Positions 44,887 through 54,780 are shown, numbered from the stretch's first letter. The stretch is DNA of 64,000 nt from Hydrogenophaga sp. (GCF_014773545.1 NZ_SDDV01000007.1:55603-119602); one strand, 5' to 3'. Notes: generated from the sequence alone by a model not told the origin. A program made the numbers and translations.

Positions 44887-46436
44887 TTGCGTTGGATCGC
44901 TATACCTTTGAACTCGCCGCTGGCGATGCGGCGCTGCCACTGCGCCGGGCCGCTGATGTGGACGCTGCTGCCGCCGGCGTCCACTGCTACCGTGACCGGC
45001 ATGTCGACCACCTCGAACTCGTAAATAGCCTCCATGCCGAGGTCGGCAAAACCCAGCACGCGGGCCGACTTGATCGCCTTGGACACCAGGTAGGCCGCGC
45101 CGCCCACCGCCATCAAATAGGCGCTTTGATGCTTTTTGATCGCCTCGATGGCGAGCGGGCCACGCTCGGCCTTGCCTATCATGGCGATCAGGCCGGTTTG
45201 TGCCAGCATCATTTCGGTAAAGCCGTCCATGCGGGTGGCGGTGGTCGGGCCGGCCGGACCAACCGCTTCGTCCCGCACCGGATCGACTGGGCCGACGTAG
45301 TAGATGACCCGGTTGTTAAAGTCCACCGGCAGCGGCTCCCCGCGTTGCAGCAGTTCCTGGATGCGCTGGTGCGCAGCATCACGCCCGGTCAGCATTTTTC
45401 CGTTGAGCAGCAAGGTGTCGCCGGGTTGCCAACTGGCCACCTCGGCCTTGCTCAGGGTGTCGAGATAGACCCGTTTGCTGTTTTGCGTGTTGGGCGTCCA
45501 GGTCAGCTCGGGCCACAGATCCAGGCTCGGTGGGTCCAGGTAGACCGCTCCACTGCCGTCGAGCACGAAGTGCGCGTGGCGGGTGGCGGCGCAGTTGGGG
45601 ATCATGGCCACCGGCTTGCTGGCGGCGTGCGTCGGGTACATCTTGATCTTGACGTCGAGCACCGTGGTCAGGCCGCCCAGGCCCTGCGCGCCAATACCCA
45701 GGGCGTTGACCTTCTCGTACAACTCCAGCCGCATGCGCTCGACCGGGTCGAGCTGGCCGCCCTGCGCGGCCTTGGCTTGCAATTCGTGCATATCAAGGTC
45801 GTCCATCAGGCTTTCCTTGGCCATCAAAACCGCCTTTTCGGCCGTGCCGCCAATGCCAATGCCCAGCATGCCGGGCGGACACCAGCCCGCGCCCATGCCG
45901 GGAACGGTTTTGAGCACCCAGTCGATCACGCTGTCGCCGGGGTTGAGCATCGCCATTTTGCTTTTGTTTTCCGATCCACCCCCCTTGGCCGCCAGCGTGA
46001 CCTCGACCGTGTTGCCGGGAACGATTTCGGTAAAAATCACCGCCGGCGTGTTGTCCAAGGTGTTCTTGCGTGCGAACTGCGGATCGGCCACGACGCTGGC
46101 GCGCAGCGGGTTGTCCGGGTTGCGGTAGGCGCGGCGCACGCCCTCGTTGATAGCGTCGTCCAGGCTGCCGGAAAATCCCTCCCAGCGCACGTCCATGCCA
46201 ACTTTCAAAAACACATTGATGATGCCGGTGTCCTGGCAGATCGGGCGTTTGCCCATCGCGCTCATCTTGCTGTTGGTCAGAATCTGCGCCATCGCGTCTT
46301 TCGCGGCGGCGCTTTGCTCGCGCTCGTAGGCGCGCGCGAGATGGGCAATGTAGTCGGCCGGGTGGTAGTAGCTGATGTACTGCAGCGCGGCGGCCACCGA
46401 GTCGATCAGGTCTTGTTGGCGAATGGTGCGGGTCAT
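44883..46436 (-). CDS. Class I (iron-sulfur) fumarate hydratase
   Basis: 517 residues from ATG 46436. The three cluster cysteines are visible in RPICQDTGIINV, MGAGWCPPGMLGIGIGG and IPNCAATRHAHFVL. A C-terminal beta-subunit-like domain (LNGKMLTGRDAAHQRIQELL) follows, so both halves are in one chain. It hydrates fumarate to malate in the TCA cycle and is oxygen-labile. It reads into murI by a four-base overlap and diverges from acs. Confidence 0.94.
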   Translation of the reverse strand: MTRTIRQQDLIDSVAAALQYISYYHPADYIAHLARAYEREQSAAAKDAMAQILTNSKMSAMGKRPICQDTGIINVFLKVGMDVRWEGFSGSLDDAINEGVRRAYRNPDNPLRASVVADPQFARKNTLDNTPAVIFTEIVPGNTVEVTLAAKGGGSENKSKMAMLNPGDSVIDWVLKTVPGMGAGWCPPGMLGIGIGGTAEKAVLMAKESLMDDLDMHELQAKAAQGGQLDPVERMRLELYEKVNALGIGAQGLGGLTTVLDVKIKMYPTHAASKPVAMIPNCAATRHAHFVLDGSGAVYLDPPSLDLWPELTWTPNTQNSKRVYLDTLSKAEVASWQPGDTLLLNGKMLTGRDAAHQRIQELLQRGEPLPVDFNNRVIYYVGPVDPVRDEAVGPAGPTTATRMDGFTEMMLAQTGLIAMIGKAERGPLAIEAIKKHQSAYLMAVGGAAYLVSKAIKSARVLGFADLGMEAIYEFEVVDMPVTVAVDAGGSSVHISGPAQWQRRIASGEFKGIAIQRN

Positions 46437-46736
46437 GGGGGTGCCTTCGTGAGAGTTGTCGGTCTGGCCGCGCGGCGATCAAGCGCCGCAGGCAGTCTGA
46501 GCACAGGGTGTTCGCAACACCCTGGGGCTGCTGCCTTGCCGCTTCAAGCCCTTGGACGGGGTCTGTGTTTTGCCGCCAGAGGCTGTGCTGCAAGCCGCAT
46601 TTTAAAAGTCCCCGAATGGCTTGGGCCGGCGTCGTTTCTCGATGTAAACAATCCTGGATAATGCGTAAGAAGTGCGTAAGCCACTTTGAGCACATTCTGA
46701 GGCTCACCTGTTTCGAATCAACACTGGAGACTGCCC
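46437..46736. other. Divergent intergenic region between fumarase and acs
   Basis: About 300 bases holding both promoters. A short direct repeat GCGTAAG lies near 46663-46680. No clear FNR palindrome, sigma-54 site or terminator was recognised. Confidence 0.4.
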
Positions 46737-48731
46737 ATGTCATCTGCTTCGTCCGCCATTCAATCTACCCTGATCGAAAATCGTGTTTTCGAGCCCAGTG
46801 CGGCAAACGTTGCGGCGGCGCGCATTTCCGGCATGGATGCCTATCACGCGCTGTGCGCCGAGGCGGACGCCGATTTTGAGGGTTTCTGGGCCCGGCTGGC
46901 GCGCGAAACGCTGCACTGGAGCAAGCCCTTCACCCGGGTGCTCAACGAATCGAACAAACCTTTTTACACGTGGTTCGAAGACGGGGAGATCAACGCTTCC
47001 TACAACTGCCTGGATCGCCACATGGGCACCCCGGTGGAAAACAAGACCGCCATCATCTTCGAGGCCGACGGCGGCGAAGTGACCCGGGTGACCTACAAAG
47101 AGCTGCTGACCAAGGTGTCGCAGTTTGCCAATGCACTGAAGTCGCGGGGTGTTAAAAAAGGTGATCGTGTGGTCATCTACATGCCGATGACGATTGAAGG
47201 CGTGGTGGCCATGCAGGCCTGCGCGCGCATCGGCGCCACCCACAGCGTGGTGTTTGGCGGTTTTTCGGCCAAGGCCTTGCAAGAGCGCATTCAAGACGCT
47301 GGCGCCGTCGCTGTCATCACCTCCAATTTTCAGTTGCGCGGTGGCAAAGAGCTGCCGCTGAAGGCGATTGTGGATGACGGCATCGCCCTGGGCGGCTGTG
47401 AGTGCATCAAGAACGTGATCGTGTTCCAGCGCACGCAGACCACAGTCAACATGGTGGCCGGGCGCGATCATTTCATGCACGAATTGATGGCGGTTCAGTC
47501 CAGCGACTGCCCGGCCGAGATAGTTGGCGCCGAGCATCCGCTGTTCGTGCTCTACACCTCCGGATCGACCGGCAAGCCCAAAGGCGTGCAGCACAGCACC
47601 GGCGGCTACTTGCTGTGGGCCAACCTGACCATGCAATGGACCTTTGACCTCAAGGACGACGACATTTTCTGGTGCACCGCCGATATTGGCTGGATTACCG
47701 GCCACAGCTACGTCGCCTACGGGCCGCTGGCCGCCGGTGCGACCCAAATCGTCTTCGAGGGCGTGCCCACCTACCCGAACGCCGGGCGCTTCTGGCAGAT
47801 GATAGAGCGCCACCAGTGCAGCATTTTCTACACCGCCCCGACGGCGATCCGCTCGCTCATCAAGGCCGCCGAAGGCGATGAGAGGGTGCATCCAGCGCGC
47901 TCCAACCTGAGCAGCCTGCGCCTGCTGGGCTCGGTCGGCGAGCCGATCAACCCTGAAGCCTGGATGTGGTACTACAAGCACGTCGGTGGCGAGCGCTGCC
48001 CGATCGTCGACACCTTCTGGCAGACCGAGACCGGCGGCCACATGATCACGCCGCTGCCGGGCGCCACGCCGCTGGTGCCGGGTTCGTGCACGCTGCCCTT
48101 GCCGGGCATCAGCATCAGCGTCGTCGATGAAACCGGCAACGACGTGCCCAACGGCGCTGGCGGTATCCTGGTGGTCAAGAAGCCCTGGCCGTCGATGATC
48201 CGAACCATCTGGGGTGACCCCGAGCGATTCAAGAAGAGTTATTTCCCCGAGGAGCTCAAGGGTTATTACCTGGCCGGCGACGGCGCGGTGCGCAGCATAG
48301 ACCGCGGCTACTACCGCATCACCGGCCGCATCGACGACGTGCTCAACGTCTCAGGCCACCGCATGGGAACGATGGAGATCGAGTCGGCGCTGGTTGGCAA
48401 GACCGATCTGGTGGCCGAGGCCGCCGTGGTGGGGCGTCCGGACGATCTGACGGGTGAGGCGATTGTTGCGTTTGTCGTGCTCAAGCGCTCGCGCCCGACC
48501 GGCGACGAGGCCAAGGCGATTGCCAAGGAATTGCGCGACTGGGTGGCCAAGGAGATTGGTCCGATCGCCAAGCCAAAAGACATTCGTTTTGGCGACAACC
48601 TGCCCAAGACGCGTTCGGGCAAAATCATGCGCCGCTTGCTGCGTTCGATTGCCAAGGGTGAGGTCATCACTCAGGACACCTCGACGCTGGAAAATCCGGC
48701 CATTTTGGATCAGTTGTCGGAAAACAACTGA
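46737..48731 (+). CDS. acs: Acetyl-CoA synthetase
   Basis: 664 residues from ATG 46737. The ANL P-loop is [18 protein letters not shown], with [20 protein letters not shown] and the [20 protein letters not shown] hinge region. The acetylatable lysine sits in [16 protein letters not shown] near the end. It makes acetyl-CoA from acetate, ATP and CoA in the cytoplasm. A strong bidirectional terminator follows at 48774. Confidence 0.97.
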   Translation: MSSASSAIQSTLIENRVFEPSAANVAAARISGMDAYHALCAEADADFEGFWARLARETLHWSKPFTRVLNESNKPFYTWFEDGEINASYNCLDRHMGTPVENKTAIIFEADGGEVTRVTYKELLTKVSQFANALKSRGVKKGDRVVIYMPMTIEGVVAMQACARIGATHSVVFGGFSAKALQERIQDAGAVAVITSNFQLRGGKELPLKAIVDDGIALGGCECIKNVIVFQRTQTTVNMVAGRDHFMHELMAVQSSDCPAEIVGAEHPLFVLYTSGSTGKPKGVQHSTGGYLLWANLTMQWTFDLKDDDIFWCTADIGWITGHSYVAYGPLAAGATQIVFEGVPTYPNAGRFWQMIERHQCSIFYTAPTAIRSLIKAAEGDERVHPARSNLSSLRLLGSVGEPINPEAWMWYYKHVGGERCPIVDTFWQTETGGHMITPLPGATPLVPGSCTLPLPGISISVVDETGNDVPNGAGGILVVKKPWPSMIRTIWGDPERFKKSYFPEELKGYYLAGDGAVRSIDRGYYRITGRIDDVLNVSGHRMGTMEIESALVGKTDLVAEAAVVGRPDDLTGEAIVAFVVLKRSRPTGDEAKAIAKELRDWVAKEIGPIAKPKDIRFGDNLPKTRSGKIMRRLLRSIAKGEVITQDTSTLENPAILDQLSENN

Positions 48732-48773
48732 TTCGCCACGGACGCTTCAAACCTGGCCGCAGTGGGCCAGGCA

Positions 48774-48807
48774 AGAAAAAATCCCTCGCTAGCGAGGGAT
48801 TTTTTCT
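48774..48807. terminator. Bidirectional terminator between acs and the cytochrome gene
   Basis: Perfect palindrome AAAAATCCCTCGCT/AGCGAGGGATTTTT centred between 48790 and 48791, with A and T tracts on each side. It can end both acs (plus) and the convergent cytochrome c gene (minus). Confidence 0.92.
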
Positions 48808-48820
48808 GGGGCAAAACACC

Positions 48821-49141
48821 TTATCGGGTAGCCAAAATCCAAACCGCCAAGCGCCTGGCTTCGGCTTCATTGACTTGCGGGCTAGGTGGCATCGGGATGG
48901 GTCCCCAGACGCCTGAGCCGCCGCGGATGATCTTGCCGGCCAGCAACTCGGGGGCGCGGGCGTTGCCGGCGTAGCGCTGGGCAATATCCCGGAACGAAGG
49001 GCCAACCATTCTTCTGTCGACGGCGTGACAGGCCATGCAGTTCTTGCTCCTGGCCAAAGCATCTTCAGCGGGGACGGTAGAAGACAGCGCAGGGGCTGAG
49101 AAAATGCTGGCTGCAGCCAGGATAAAGAGAGCGCGTTTCAT
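48821..49141 (-). CDS. Periplasmic c-type monohaem cytochrome (c551/c552-like)
   Basis: 106 residues from ATG 49141. A signal peptide (MKRALFILAAASIFSAPALS) is followed by the haem motif CMACH in RSKNCMACHAVDRRMVGPSF. The axial methionine is in VWGPIPMPPSPQVNEAEARR. It is an electron carrier in the periplasm and could donate to the cbb3 oxidase encoded about 5 kb away. A GTG- or ATG-type extension (MPMK) is possible but unneeded. Confidence 0.92.
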   Translation of the reverse strand: MKRALFILAAASIFSAPALSSTVPAEDALARSKNCMACHAVDRRMVGPSFRDIAQRYAGNARAPELLAGKIIRGGSGVWGPIPMPPSPQVNEAEARRLAVWILATR

Positions 49142-49263
49142 GGGCAAGTTCTCGCGGTGGGGTTGAGCGTTGATAATGGTCTCATTCTATCGATTCGCTC
49201 GCGGCGCTGCTTGTCTGCAGTGCATTTTGCTTCTGCAAGAACAACTTTAGGCGGAGGGCTGTG

Positions 49264-49500
49264 ATGTATTTCATGATGCTTGGCGTTGGCCTGCTGTTGC
49301 TGAAGTACTTAGGCCTTGGCTTCGTGGCCGACTGGTCTTGGTGGCTGGTGCTGTCGCCATTTGCCATGGCGCTGGCCTGGTGGGCCTGGGCCGACGCCTC
49401 TGGCTATACCAAGCGTCGGGTGATGGAGAAAATGGAGCAGAAAAAACAGGCTCGGATCGACCGCCAGCGCAAATCGATGGGGCTCAAGACCAAGCGCTGA
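49264..49500 (+). CDS. Small Trp-rich membrane protein (TIGR04438-like)
   Basis: 78 residues from ATG 49264; GTG 49261 in the same frame is possible, and AGGCGGAGG is the ribosome site. Two hydrophobic segments (MYFMMLGVGLLLLKYLGLGF and WSWWLVLSPFAMALAWWAWA) are followed by a basic, charged tail (KRRVMEKMEQKKQARIDRQR). This matches a family of Trp-rich small proteins recalled from betaproteobacteria. Role unknown. Confidence 0.8.
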   Translation: MYFMMLGVGLLLLKYLGLGFVADWSWWLVLSPFAMALAWWAWADASGYTKRRVMEKMEQKKQARIDRQRKSMGLKTKR

Positions 49501-49684
49501 CGTTCAGCGTGGCCCAGCCAGCCAGCCAGGGCCTGAGCCCGGTCATGGGATACGGAGTCCCAAGGCGAGGTCGACCCCCTCTGCTCTGGTTGCGCTTTAA
49601 CCTGCCGCCAGCGCTGCCGTGTTTTCGTGCGCTGGCCGCCTGGGCCAGGGGCCGCTGCCGCCGCGTGCGGGCACAATAGCCCCC

Positions 49685-50512
49685 ATGCTGATTCATCCCC
49701 ACATCGATCCTGTCGCGCTGCAAATCGGGCCCTTGTCTGTCCACTGGTACGGGCTGACCTATCTGCTGGGCTTTGCTTTGTTTTTCTTGCTGGCCACGCT
49801 GCGCCTGCGCCACCAGCCCTTTGCCAGCGTGACCCAGCCGCAGCCCTGGACGCGGCGCGACGTCGAAGACATTCTGTTTCTCGGTGTTCTGGGCGTGGTA
49901 GGGGGCGGGCGCCTGGGGTACTGCCTGTTTTACAAGCCCGCTTATTACCTGGCCAATCCGCTCGAGATATTCGCCATCTGGGATGGCGGCATGAGCATTC
50001 ACGGCGGCATGATCGGGGTCATGCTGGCCATGTTCTGGTACGCGCACAGCCGCCAGCGGACGTTTTTGCAGGTGATGGATTTTGTCGTGCCCTGTGTGCC
50101 CACCGGAGTGGCGTCAGGGCGGCTGGGTAACTTCATCAACGGCGAGCTCTGGGGCCGGGTGGCCGATCCGTCGCTTCCCTGGGGCATGGTGTTTCGGGGC
50201 GCCGGTGACCTGCCGCGCCACCCATCGCAACTCTATCAATTGCTGCTCGAAGGCTTGCTGCTGTTCGTGCTGCTGTGGCTGTACGCACGCAAGCCGCGCG
50301 CCGTGGGTCAGGTTTCGGCGGCCTTTTTGTTCGGTTATGGCGTCTTTCGCTTCATTGCCGAGTTTTTCCGAGAGCCCGACGCCCACCTGGGTCTGCTGGC
50401 GCTGGGCATGAGCCTGGGTCAGTGGCTGTGCGTGCCTATGATTCTGGGTGGTGCGGCGCTGTGGTGGTGGTGCGGCCAGCGCGCCGCATCGGCTGTCGGA
50501 GCGCTGCGGTGA
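49685..50512 (+). CDS. lgt: Prolipoprotein diacylglyceryl transferase
   Basis: 275 residues from ATG 49685. A multi-pass membrane protein with the family signature [14 protein letters not shown] (about residue 140), the HGGMIGV segment, and [20 protein letters not shown]. It moves diacylglycerol from phosphatidylglycerol to the lipobox cysteine of lipoproteins such as MltD. The stop overlaps the GTG start of the enoyl-CoA hydratase gene, so they are coupled. Confidence 0.97.
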   Translation: MLIHPHIDPVALQIGPLSVHWYGLTYLLGFALFFLLATLRLRHQPFASVTQPQPWTRRDVEDILFLGVLGVVGGGRLGYCLFYKPAYYLANPLEIFAIWDGGMSIHGGMIGVMLAMFWYAHSRQRTFLQVMDFVVPCVPTGVASGRLGNFINGELWGRVADPSLPWGMVFRGAGDLPRHPSQLYQLLLEGLLLFVLLWLYARKPRAVGQVSAAFLFGYGVFRFIAEFFREPDAHLGLLALGMSLGQWLCVPMILGGAALWWWCGQRAASAVGALR

Positions 50513-51297
50513 CGTCGCCTGCTGGCCTGGGCGGCGCCCGGGTGGGCTGCGTGCTGCAAGCGGGTGTGGCCCGCGTCACGCTGTGCCACCCAGGCAAGTT
50601 CAACGCCATGTCGCGCGCCATGTGGCGCCAGTTGCGCACGGTGTTCGAGCAAATTGCTGCCACTGAGTCCTTGCGCTGTGTGCACCTCAGCGGTGCCGAC
50701 GGCCACTTTTGCGCCGGTGGCGACATTTCCGAGTATCCGGACTTTCGGTTCCAAATCAACGAGCTGCACGATTTTCATGAGAATGAAGTCTGGGCCGGCT
50801 TGTCTGCCATGCTGGCCTGCGACGTTCCCATCGTGGCGCAAATTGCCGGCAACTGCATGGGCGCCGGGCTGGAGATCGCCAGTTGCTGCGATCTGCGTCT
50901 GGCGGGCGCGTCCGCCCGCTTGGGTGCGCCGATTGCGCGTCTGGGTTTTCCGATGGCACCGCGCGAAGCGCAGTTGCTGGTGCGAGAGGTCGGGTGGGCG
51001 ACGGTGCGTGAGATGTTGTTGCAAGCCGCCGTGCTCGACGCCGCCGAGATGAAGGCGCGCGGTTTTCTGCACGCCGTGTACGGCGATGCCGAGTTGCTGG
51101 AGCAGGCGCAGGCGCGGGTGCAGCAATTGCTGACGCTGGCACCGCAGGCCGCACGTCGGAACAAACGCAGTTTGCGCGCGCTGGCGGCCGCTACTTGCGT
51201 TGAGTCCACCCCGCTTGACGCCTACGACTACGCCGACAGCGCCGAGCAGCGCGAAGGCATCGCGGCCTTTTTGAGCAAGCGGCGCGCCCGGTTCTGA
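50509..51297 (+). CDS. Enoyl-CoA hydratase/isomerase family protein
   Basis: 262 residues from GTG 50509 overlapping the lgt stop (GTGA). Crotonase-fold marks are [13 protein letters not shown], the oxyanion-hole segment [17 protein letters not shown] and [20 protein letters not shown]. The usual hydratase glutamates are not both clear, so hydration, isomerisation or another crotonase reaction cannot be separated. The nearby acs suggests only a general link to acyl-CoA metabolism. Confidence 0.85.
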   Translation: MTSPAGLGGARVGCVLQAGVARVTLCHPGKFNAMSRAMWRQLRTVFEQIAATESLRCVHLSGADGHFCAGGDISEYPDFRFQINELHDFHENEVWAGLSAMLACDVPIVAQIAGNCMGAGLEIASCCDLRLAGASARLGAPIARLGFPMAPREAQLLVREVGWATVREMLLQAAVLDAAEMKARGFLHAVYGDAELLEQAQARVQQLLTLAPQAARRNKRSLRALAAATCVESTPLDAYDYADSAEQREGIAAFLSKRRARF

Positions 51298-51396
51298 ACT
51301 CAGGGACGTGAGCCACGACCCTGCGCGCTTGCTGTGCGCCTCATCAGGGTCAAAAATCCATCGGTTTTATTTGTCCCATCAAGCGCGCAACAGCAG

Positions 51397-51471
51397 TCGC
51401 GCAAGGGCATGGGCAGGATGCAGAAAAAGCCCTTGCGCGAGAACGACAAAACGCGGCTTGCTTGAGCCGCG
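51397..51471 (-). terminator. Hairpins between enoyl-CoA hydratase and usp, probable usp terminator
   Basis: CGCGGCT/AGCCGCG (51452-51471) is a hairpin that on the minus strand is followed by TTTTGTC, a modest terminator for usp. A second, perfect 12-bp inverted repeat TCGCGCAAGGGC/GCCCTTGCGCGA lies at 51397-51408 and 51429-51440. Confidence 0.6.
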
Positions 51472-51495
51472 CCTGACAAACGAAACACGGGGTGA

Positions 51496-51939
51496 TCAGC
51501 GCAGCACCAGCACCGGGGTGTGCGAGTGCGTCAGCACCTGCTGCGTTTCACTGCCCAGCAGCAAGCGCTTGATGCCGCGTCGGCCGTGCGAGGCCATCAC
51601 GATCAGGTCGCATTTGTGGCGCTTGGCGGTAGCGATGATCGCTTCGGCGATCAGGTCAGATTTGACCGTCACCGGTTTGACCTTCACCTCGCGCAACTGT
51701 CCGGCCGATTTGACCGCGTTCACCACACCCATGGCTTCGTCCTGCCACTGCTTCTCGATCCGGGCCACCTCGGGCGCTGCCAGGGACACGCCGCCCTCGA
51801 AGTAAGTCTGCGGATAGCACGGAACGACTTTGAGCGCCACCACCTCGGCGCCGGTCAGGTCGGCCAGGTCGATTGCTTGTTCGACCGCTTGTTCGGAAAG
51901 TTTGGAGCCGTCGGTGGCCACCAGGATGCGTTTGTACAT
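51496..51939 (-). CDS. Universal stress protein (UspA family)
   Basis: 147 residues from ATG 51939 (MYKRILVATDGSKLSEQAVE). The C-terminal nucleotide-binding loop reads VMASHGRRGIKRLLLGSETQ. USPs are induced by stress and, with FNR-type control, by low oxygen. It diverges from ccoI, and an FNR-like box (51996-52009) lies between them. Confidence 0.94.
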   Translation of the reverse strand: MYKRILVATDGSKLSEQAVEQAIDLADLTGAEVVALKVVPCYPQTYFEGGVSLAAPEVARIEKQWQDEAMGVVNAVKSAGQLREVKVKPVTVKSDLIAEAIIATAKRHKCDLIVMASHGRRGIKRLLLGSETQQVLTHSHTPVLVLR

Positions 51940-51995
51940 ACTCGCTACCTCAGAAATTGCAGAGCTCGAGACTAACAAATAACAACCGATTCTGT

Positions 51996-52009
51996 TTGAG
52001 AAAAATCAA
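51996..52009. promoter_or_regulatory. FNR-like box between usp and ccoI
   Basis: TTGAG-AAAA-ATCAA differs from the TTGAT-N4-ATCAA consensus by one base. It is 36 bases before the ccoI ATG and 57 before the usp ATG, placed to control either or both. A matching FNR-type regulator is encoded at 30121. Confidence 0.65.
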
Positions 52010-52044
52010 TCGGGCGCGCGGCTTATTCCGTTATCCTCGGGGCC

Positions 52045-54483
52045 ATGAACGAGGCTGCCCCTACGCCCCCGCTGGGGTTGACTTCTGACTACCCAGTGCC
52101 GTCGGCCCTGTCGGAGCCCACCAGGCCAGCGGCTGCAGAGTCTGCGGCTTGGTTGGGTATGCACCGCGGGCCCTTGCAGGTCGATGATGATTTTTCCGTG
52201 CTCGACGACCCGCTCGAGCAGCAGGAATTCACCGATTTCAGCGAGCAAGACGGCCGCCCCGGCGCCGACTCGGTGCTGATGGTGCAGGGCATGTATTGCG
52301 CCGCCTGTGCCGACACAGTCGAATACGTGCTGCGCGATGTGCCCGGCGTGCGGCGCGCCCAGGTGCACGCCGCCACCCGGCGCCTGAGTCTGTCCTGGGA
52401 TCCGGCGCTGACCCGACTGTCTGTCTTGGCGCGCCTGGTCGGCCAGACCGGCTACCGCCTGCTGCCTATGCAGCAAGCGCTCAGCGTGAGCGAGCGCGTG
52501 GCCGAGACGCGGCGCGAGCTCTGGCGCCTGTTCGTGGCTGGTTTTTGCATGATGCAGGTCATGATGTACGCGTGGCCGTCGTTCGTCACCGAGCCAGGAG
52601 AAATCCCGAGCGACCTCTATCAGTTGCTGCGCTGGGCCAGTTGGGTGCTGAGCCTGCCGGTCATGCTGTTTGCCGCCACGCCGTTTTTCAGCAACGCCTG
52701 GCGCGATCTCAAGCTCGGCCGCATCGGCATGGACACGCCGGTATCGGTCGGTATTTTGGTCACCTTCGTCGCCAGCAGCGCTGCCACCTTCGATCCCAGC
52801 GGCCCCTGGGGCAAGGAAGTCTGGTTCGACTCGCTGACCATGTTCGTCTGGTTTTTGCTCGGTGCGCGCTACCTCAGCTTCAAGGCGCGCGACAGCACCG
52901 CCGGCGCCCTCGACAGCCTGATGAACCGATTGCCCGATCTGTGTGAGCGCCAGCGAGAAGACGGCGCTTATGAGAAGGTTTCACTGCGTCGGCTGAACAA
53001 GGGCGACATCGTGCGGGTGCATGCCGGTCAGGCGTTTCCGGGCGATGGCGAGGTCGTGAGCGCCTCAGTCAGCGTCGATGAGGCTTTGCTGACCGGCGAG
53101 TCACGTCCGATCACGCGCCTGCGAGGCGATTCGGTGGTGGCCGGCAGCTTCAACCTGGGTGGGCCGGCGCTGGTGCGCATTCGTCAAATCGGCCGCGACA
53201 CCCGTTTTGCGCAAATCGTCAACTTGATGCAGCAGGCCTCGACCGAGAAGCCGCGGCTGGCGATCCTGGCCGATCGGATTGCCGCGCCTTTTCTGGTGGC
53301 GGTGCTGATTGCCGCTGCCGGCGCTGCCTGGTACTGGTGGCACATCGACCCATCCAAAGCGCTGGCGGTGGCGGTGGCGGTGCTGATCGTCACCTGCCCC
53401 TGCGCGCTGGCGCTGTCGACGCCGTCGGCCATGCTGAGTTCGGCCGGTTGGCTGGCGCGACGCGGCATTCTGGTGCGGCGTTTGCAGGCTTTTGAGGCGC
53501 TGTCCAACATCAACACCGTGCTGTTCGACAAGACCGGCACCCTGACCAAAGATCGGCTGGTCTTGCACGCCGTGCAGGTGCGAGCGGGTGTCTCGCGCGA
53601 ACAGGCGCTGGCACGGGCGGCCGAGCTGGCGGCGGCTTCGCTGCATCCGGTCTCGCGCGCGCTGGCGCAGGCGGCGTTGGCGGAAAATCAAGCCCAGATC
53701 GGGCCGTCCCAGTGGGATGAAATGATCGAAGTTGCCGGCCAGGGCATGCACGCCAAGGCCGCGGCGGGGCACTGGCTGCGTCTGGGCTCGGCGGCCTTTT
53801 GCCAGGTGCCCGAAGCGGCAAGGGGCAACCCCGACAGCCCACACGCCTATCTGAGCGATCAAGACGGCTGGCTGGCCCGCTTTGAGCTGCAAGAGGGGGT
53901 GCGGCCCGACGCGCAGGAAGCGGTAGCGGCCTTGCGCGCCATGGGTGTGCGAACCTGGCTGCTCTCGGGCGACCGCGAAGCGGCGGCGCAATGGGTCGCT
54001 CAGGCGGTCGGCGTCGACCATGTCATCGCCGGCGCCTCGCCCGAACAAAAATTGGTCGAGTTGGTGGCGCTGCAAGCGCAGGGCAGAAAAATTGCCATGG
54101 TCGGCGACGGGCTCAACGACGGCCCGGTGCTGGCGCGCGCCGACACTTCCTTTGCGCTGGGTCACGCCGCGCCGCTGGCGCAAGCCCACTCCGACTATGT
54201 GATCCAGAGCGGGCAGGTGATGGACGTGGTCGACACCTTGCGCCAAGCGCGCCTGACCATGCGCATCGTGCGGCAAAACCTGATTTGGGCCGCCAGCTAC
54301 AACACCTTGGCGGTGCCGATGGCCGTGGCCGGCTGGATGCCGCCTTGGGCGGCTGGCCTGGGCATGGCGGCCAGCTCGCTGTTGGTGATTGGCAACGCGA
54401 TGCGGCTGTCTCGGCAGCCCATGAGCCGAAAATTTACCGCAAGCGACCTGTCACCCGGGCAGAACGCCCCGCAATCAGCGTAG
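52045..54483 (+). CDS. ccoI: Copper-translocating P-type ATPase for cbb3 oxidase assembly
   Basis: 812 residues from ATG 52045. About 80 residues lead to the metal-binding MYCAAC of an HMA domain (QGMYCAACADTVEYVL). The membrane metal site CPC (VTCPCALALSTPSAML), phosphorylation site DKTGTLTKD and hinge GDGLNDGP mark a P1B-type ATPase. CcoI (FixI) supplies copper to the CcoN active site. It begins the ccoI-ccoS run and has an FNR-like box upstream. The acidic N-terminal extension before the HMA domain is long for the family. Confidence 0.95.
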   Translation: MNEAAPTPPLGLTSDYPVPSALSEPTRPAAAESAAWLGMHRGPLQVDDDFSVLDDPLEQQEFTDFSEQDGRPGADSVLMVQGMYCAACADTVEYVLRDVPGVRRAQVHAATRRLSLSWDPALTRLSVLARLVGQTGYRLLPMQQALSVSERVAETRRELWRLFVAGFCMMQVMMYAWPSFVTEPGEIPSDLYQLLRWASWVLSLPVMLFAATPFFSNAWRDLKLGRIGMDTPVSVGILVTFVASSAATFDPSGPWGKEVWFDSLTMFVWFLLGARYLSFKARDSTAGALDSLMNRLPDLCERQREDGAYEKVSLRRLNKGDIVRVHAGQAFPGDGEVVSASVSVDEALLTGESRPITRLRGDSVVAGSFNLGGPALVRIRQIGRDTRFAQIVNLMQQASTEKPRLAILADRIAAPFLVAVLIAAAGAAWYWWHIDPSKALAVAVAVLIVTCPCALALSTPSAMLSSAGWLARRGILVRRLQAFEALSNINTVLFDKTGTLTKDRLVLHAVQVRAGVSREQALARAAELAAASLHPVSRALAQAALAENQAQIGPSQWDEMIEVAGQGMHAKAAAGHWLRLGSAAFCQVPEAARGNPDSPHAYLSDQDGWLARFELQEGVRPDAQEAVAALRAMGVRTWLLSGDREAAAQWVAQAVGVDHVIAGASPEQKLVELVALQAQGRKIAMVGDGLNDGPVLARADTSFALGHAAPLAQAHSDYVIQSGQVMDVVDTLRQARLTMRIVRQNLIWAASYNTLAVPMAVAGWMPPWAAGLGMAASSLLVIGNAMRLSRQPMSRKFTASDLSPGQNAPQSA

Positions 54484-54510
54484 CATCGCTGCCGAGCCGA
54501 AAGCACTCCA

Positions 54511-54648
54511 ATGGAAATACTGTACCTACTGATCCCGATTTCGGTGGTGCTGGTGATCTTCATCATCGCTCTGTTCTGGTGGGCCCTGCAGGGCGGTCAG
54601 TTCGACGACGTCGAGCGCGAAGGCGAACGAATCCTGCGCGAAGATTGA
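54511..54648 (+). CDS. ccoS: cbb3 oxidase assembly protein CcoS
   Basis: 45 residues from ATG 54511. One membrane helix (ILYLLIPISVVLVIFIIALF) leads into the conserved FWWALQGGQFDDVEREGERI tail of CcoS. It is a small inner-membrane factor for cofactor insertion into CcoN. It lies 27 bases after ccoI, before the ccoN promoter region with its own FNR box. Confidence 0.93.
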   Translation: MEILYLLIPISVVLVIFIIALFWWALQGGQFDDVEREGERILRED

Positions 54649-54654
54649 GACGGT

Positions 54655-54668
54655 TTGACTTGAGTCAA
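54655..54668. promoter_or_regulatory. FNR box upstream of ccoN
   Basis: TTGAC-TTGA-GTCAA is a perfect inverted repeat of the FNR/ANR type, extended by one base on each side (T and A). It ends 90 bases before the ccoN ATG at 54759 and 58 before the leader ATG at 54727. This should switch ccoNOQP on under low oxygen. Confidence 0.8.
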
Positions 54669-54714
54669 ATCGCCGAGCAAGGTTCCCGAAGAGACTACAC
54701 TCGCTGATGATTGC

Positions 54715-54780
54715 AAGGAGTTTTGTATGTTCGTAACAGCAAAGACGAGGAGTTCTGTATGTCCGTGATAACAAAGGCCA
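54715..54780 (+). repeat. Duplicated translation-initiation region at ccoN with a 13-codon leader
   Basis: AAGGAGTTTTGTATGTTCGT at 54715 and GAGGAGTTCTGTATGTCCGT at 54747 differ at three of 20 bases; each has a ribosome site and ATG, then ACA..AAG. The first ATG (54727) reads 13 codons ([13 protein letters not shown]) and stops at TGA 54766-54768, inside the ccoN start region. A leader peptide overlapping the real start could couple translation. Confidence 0.6.
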
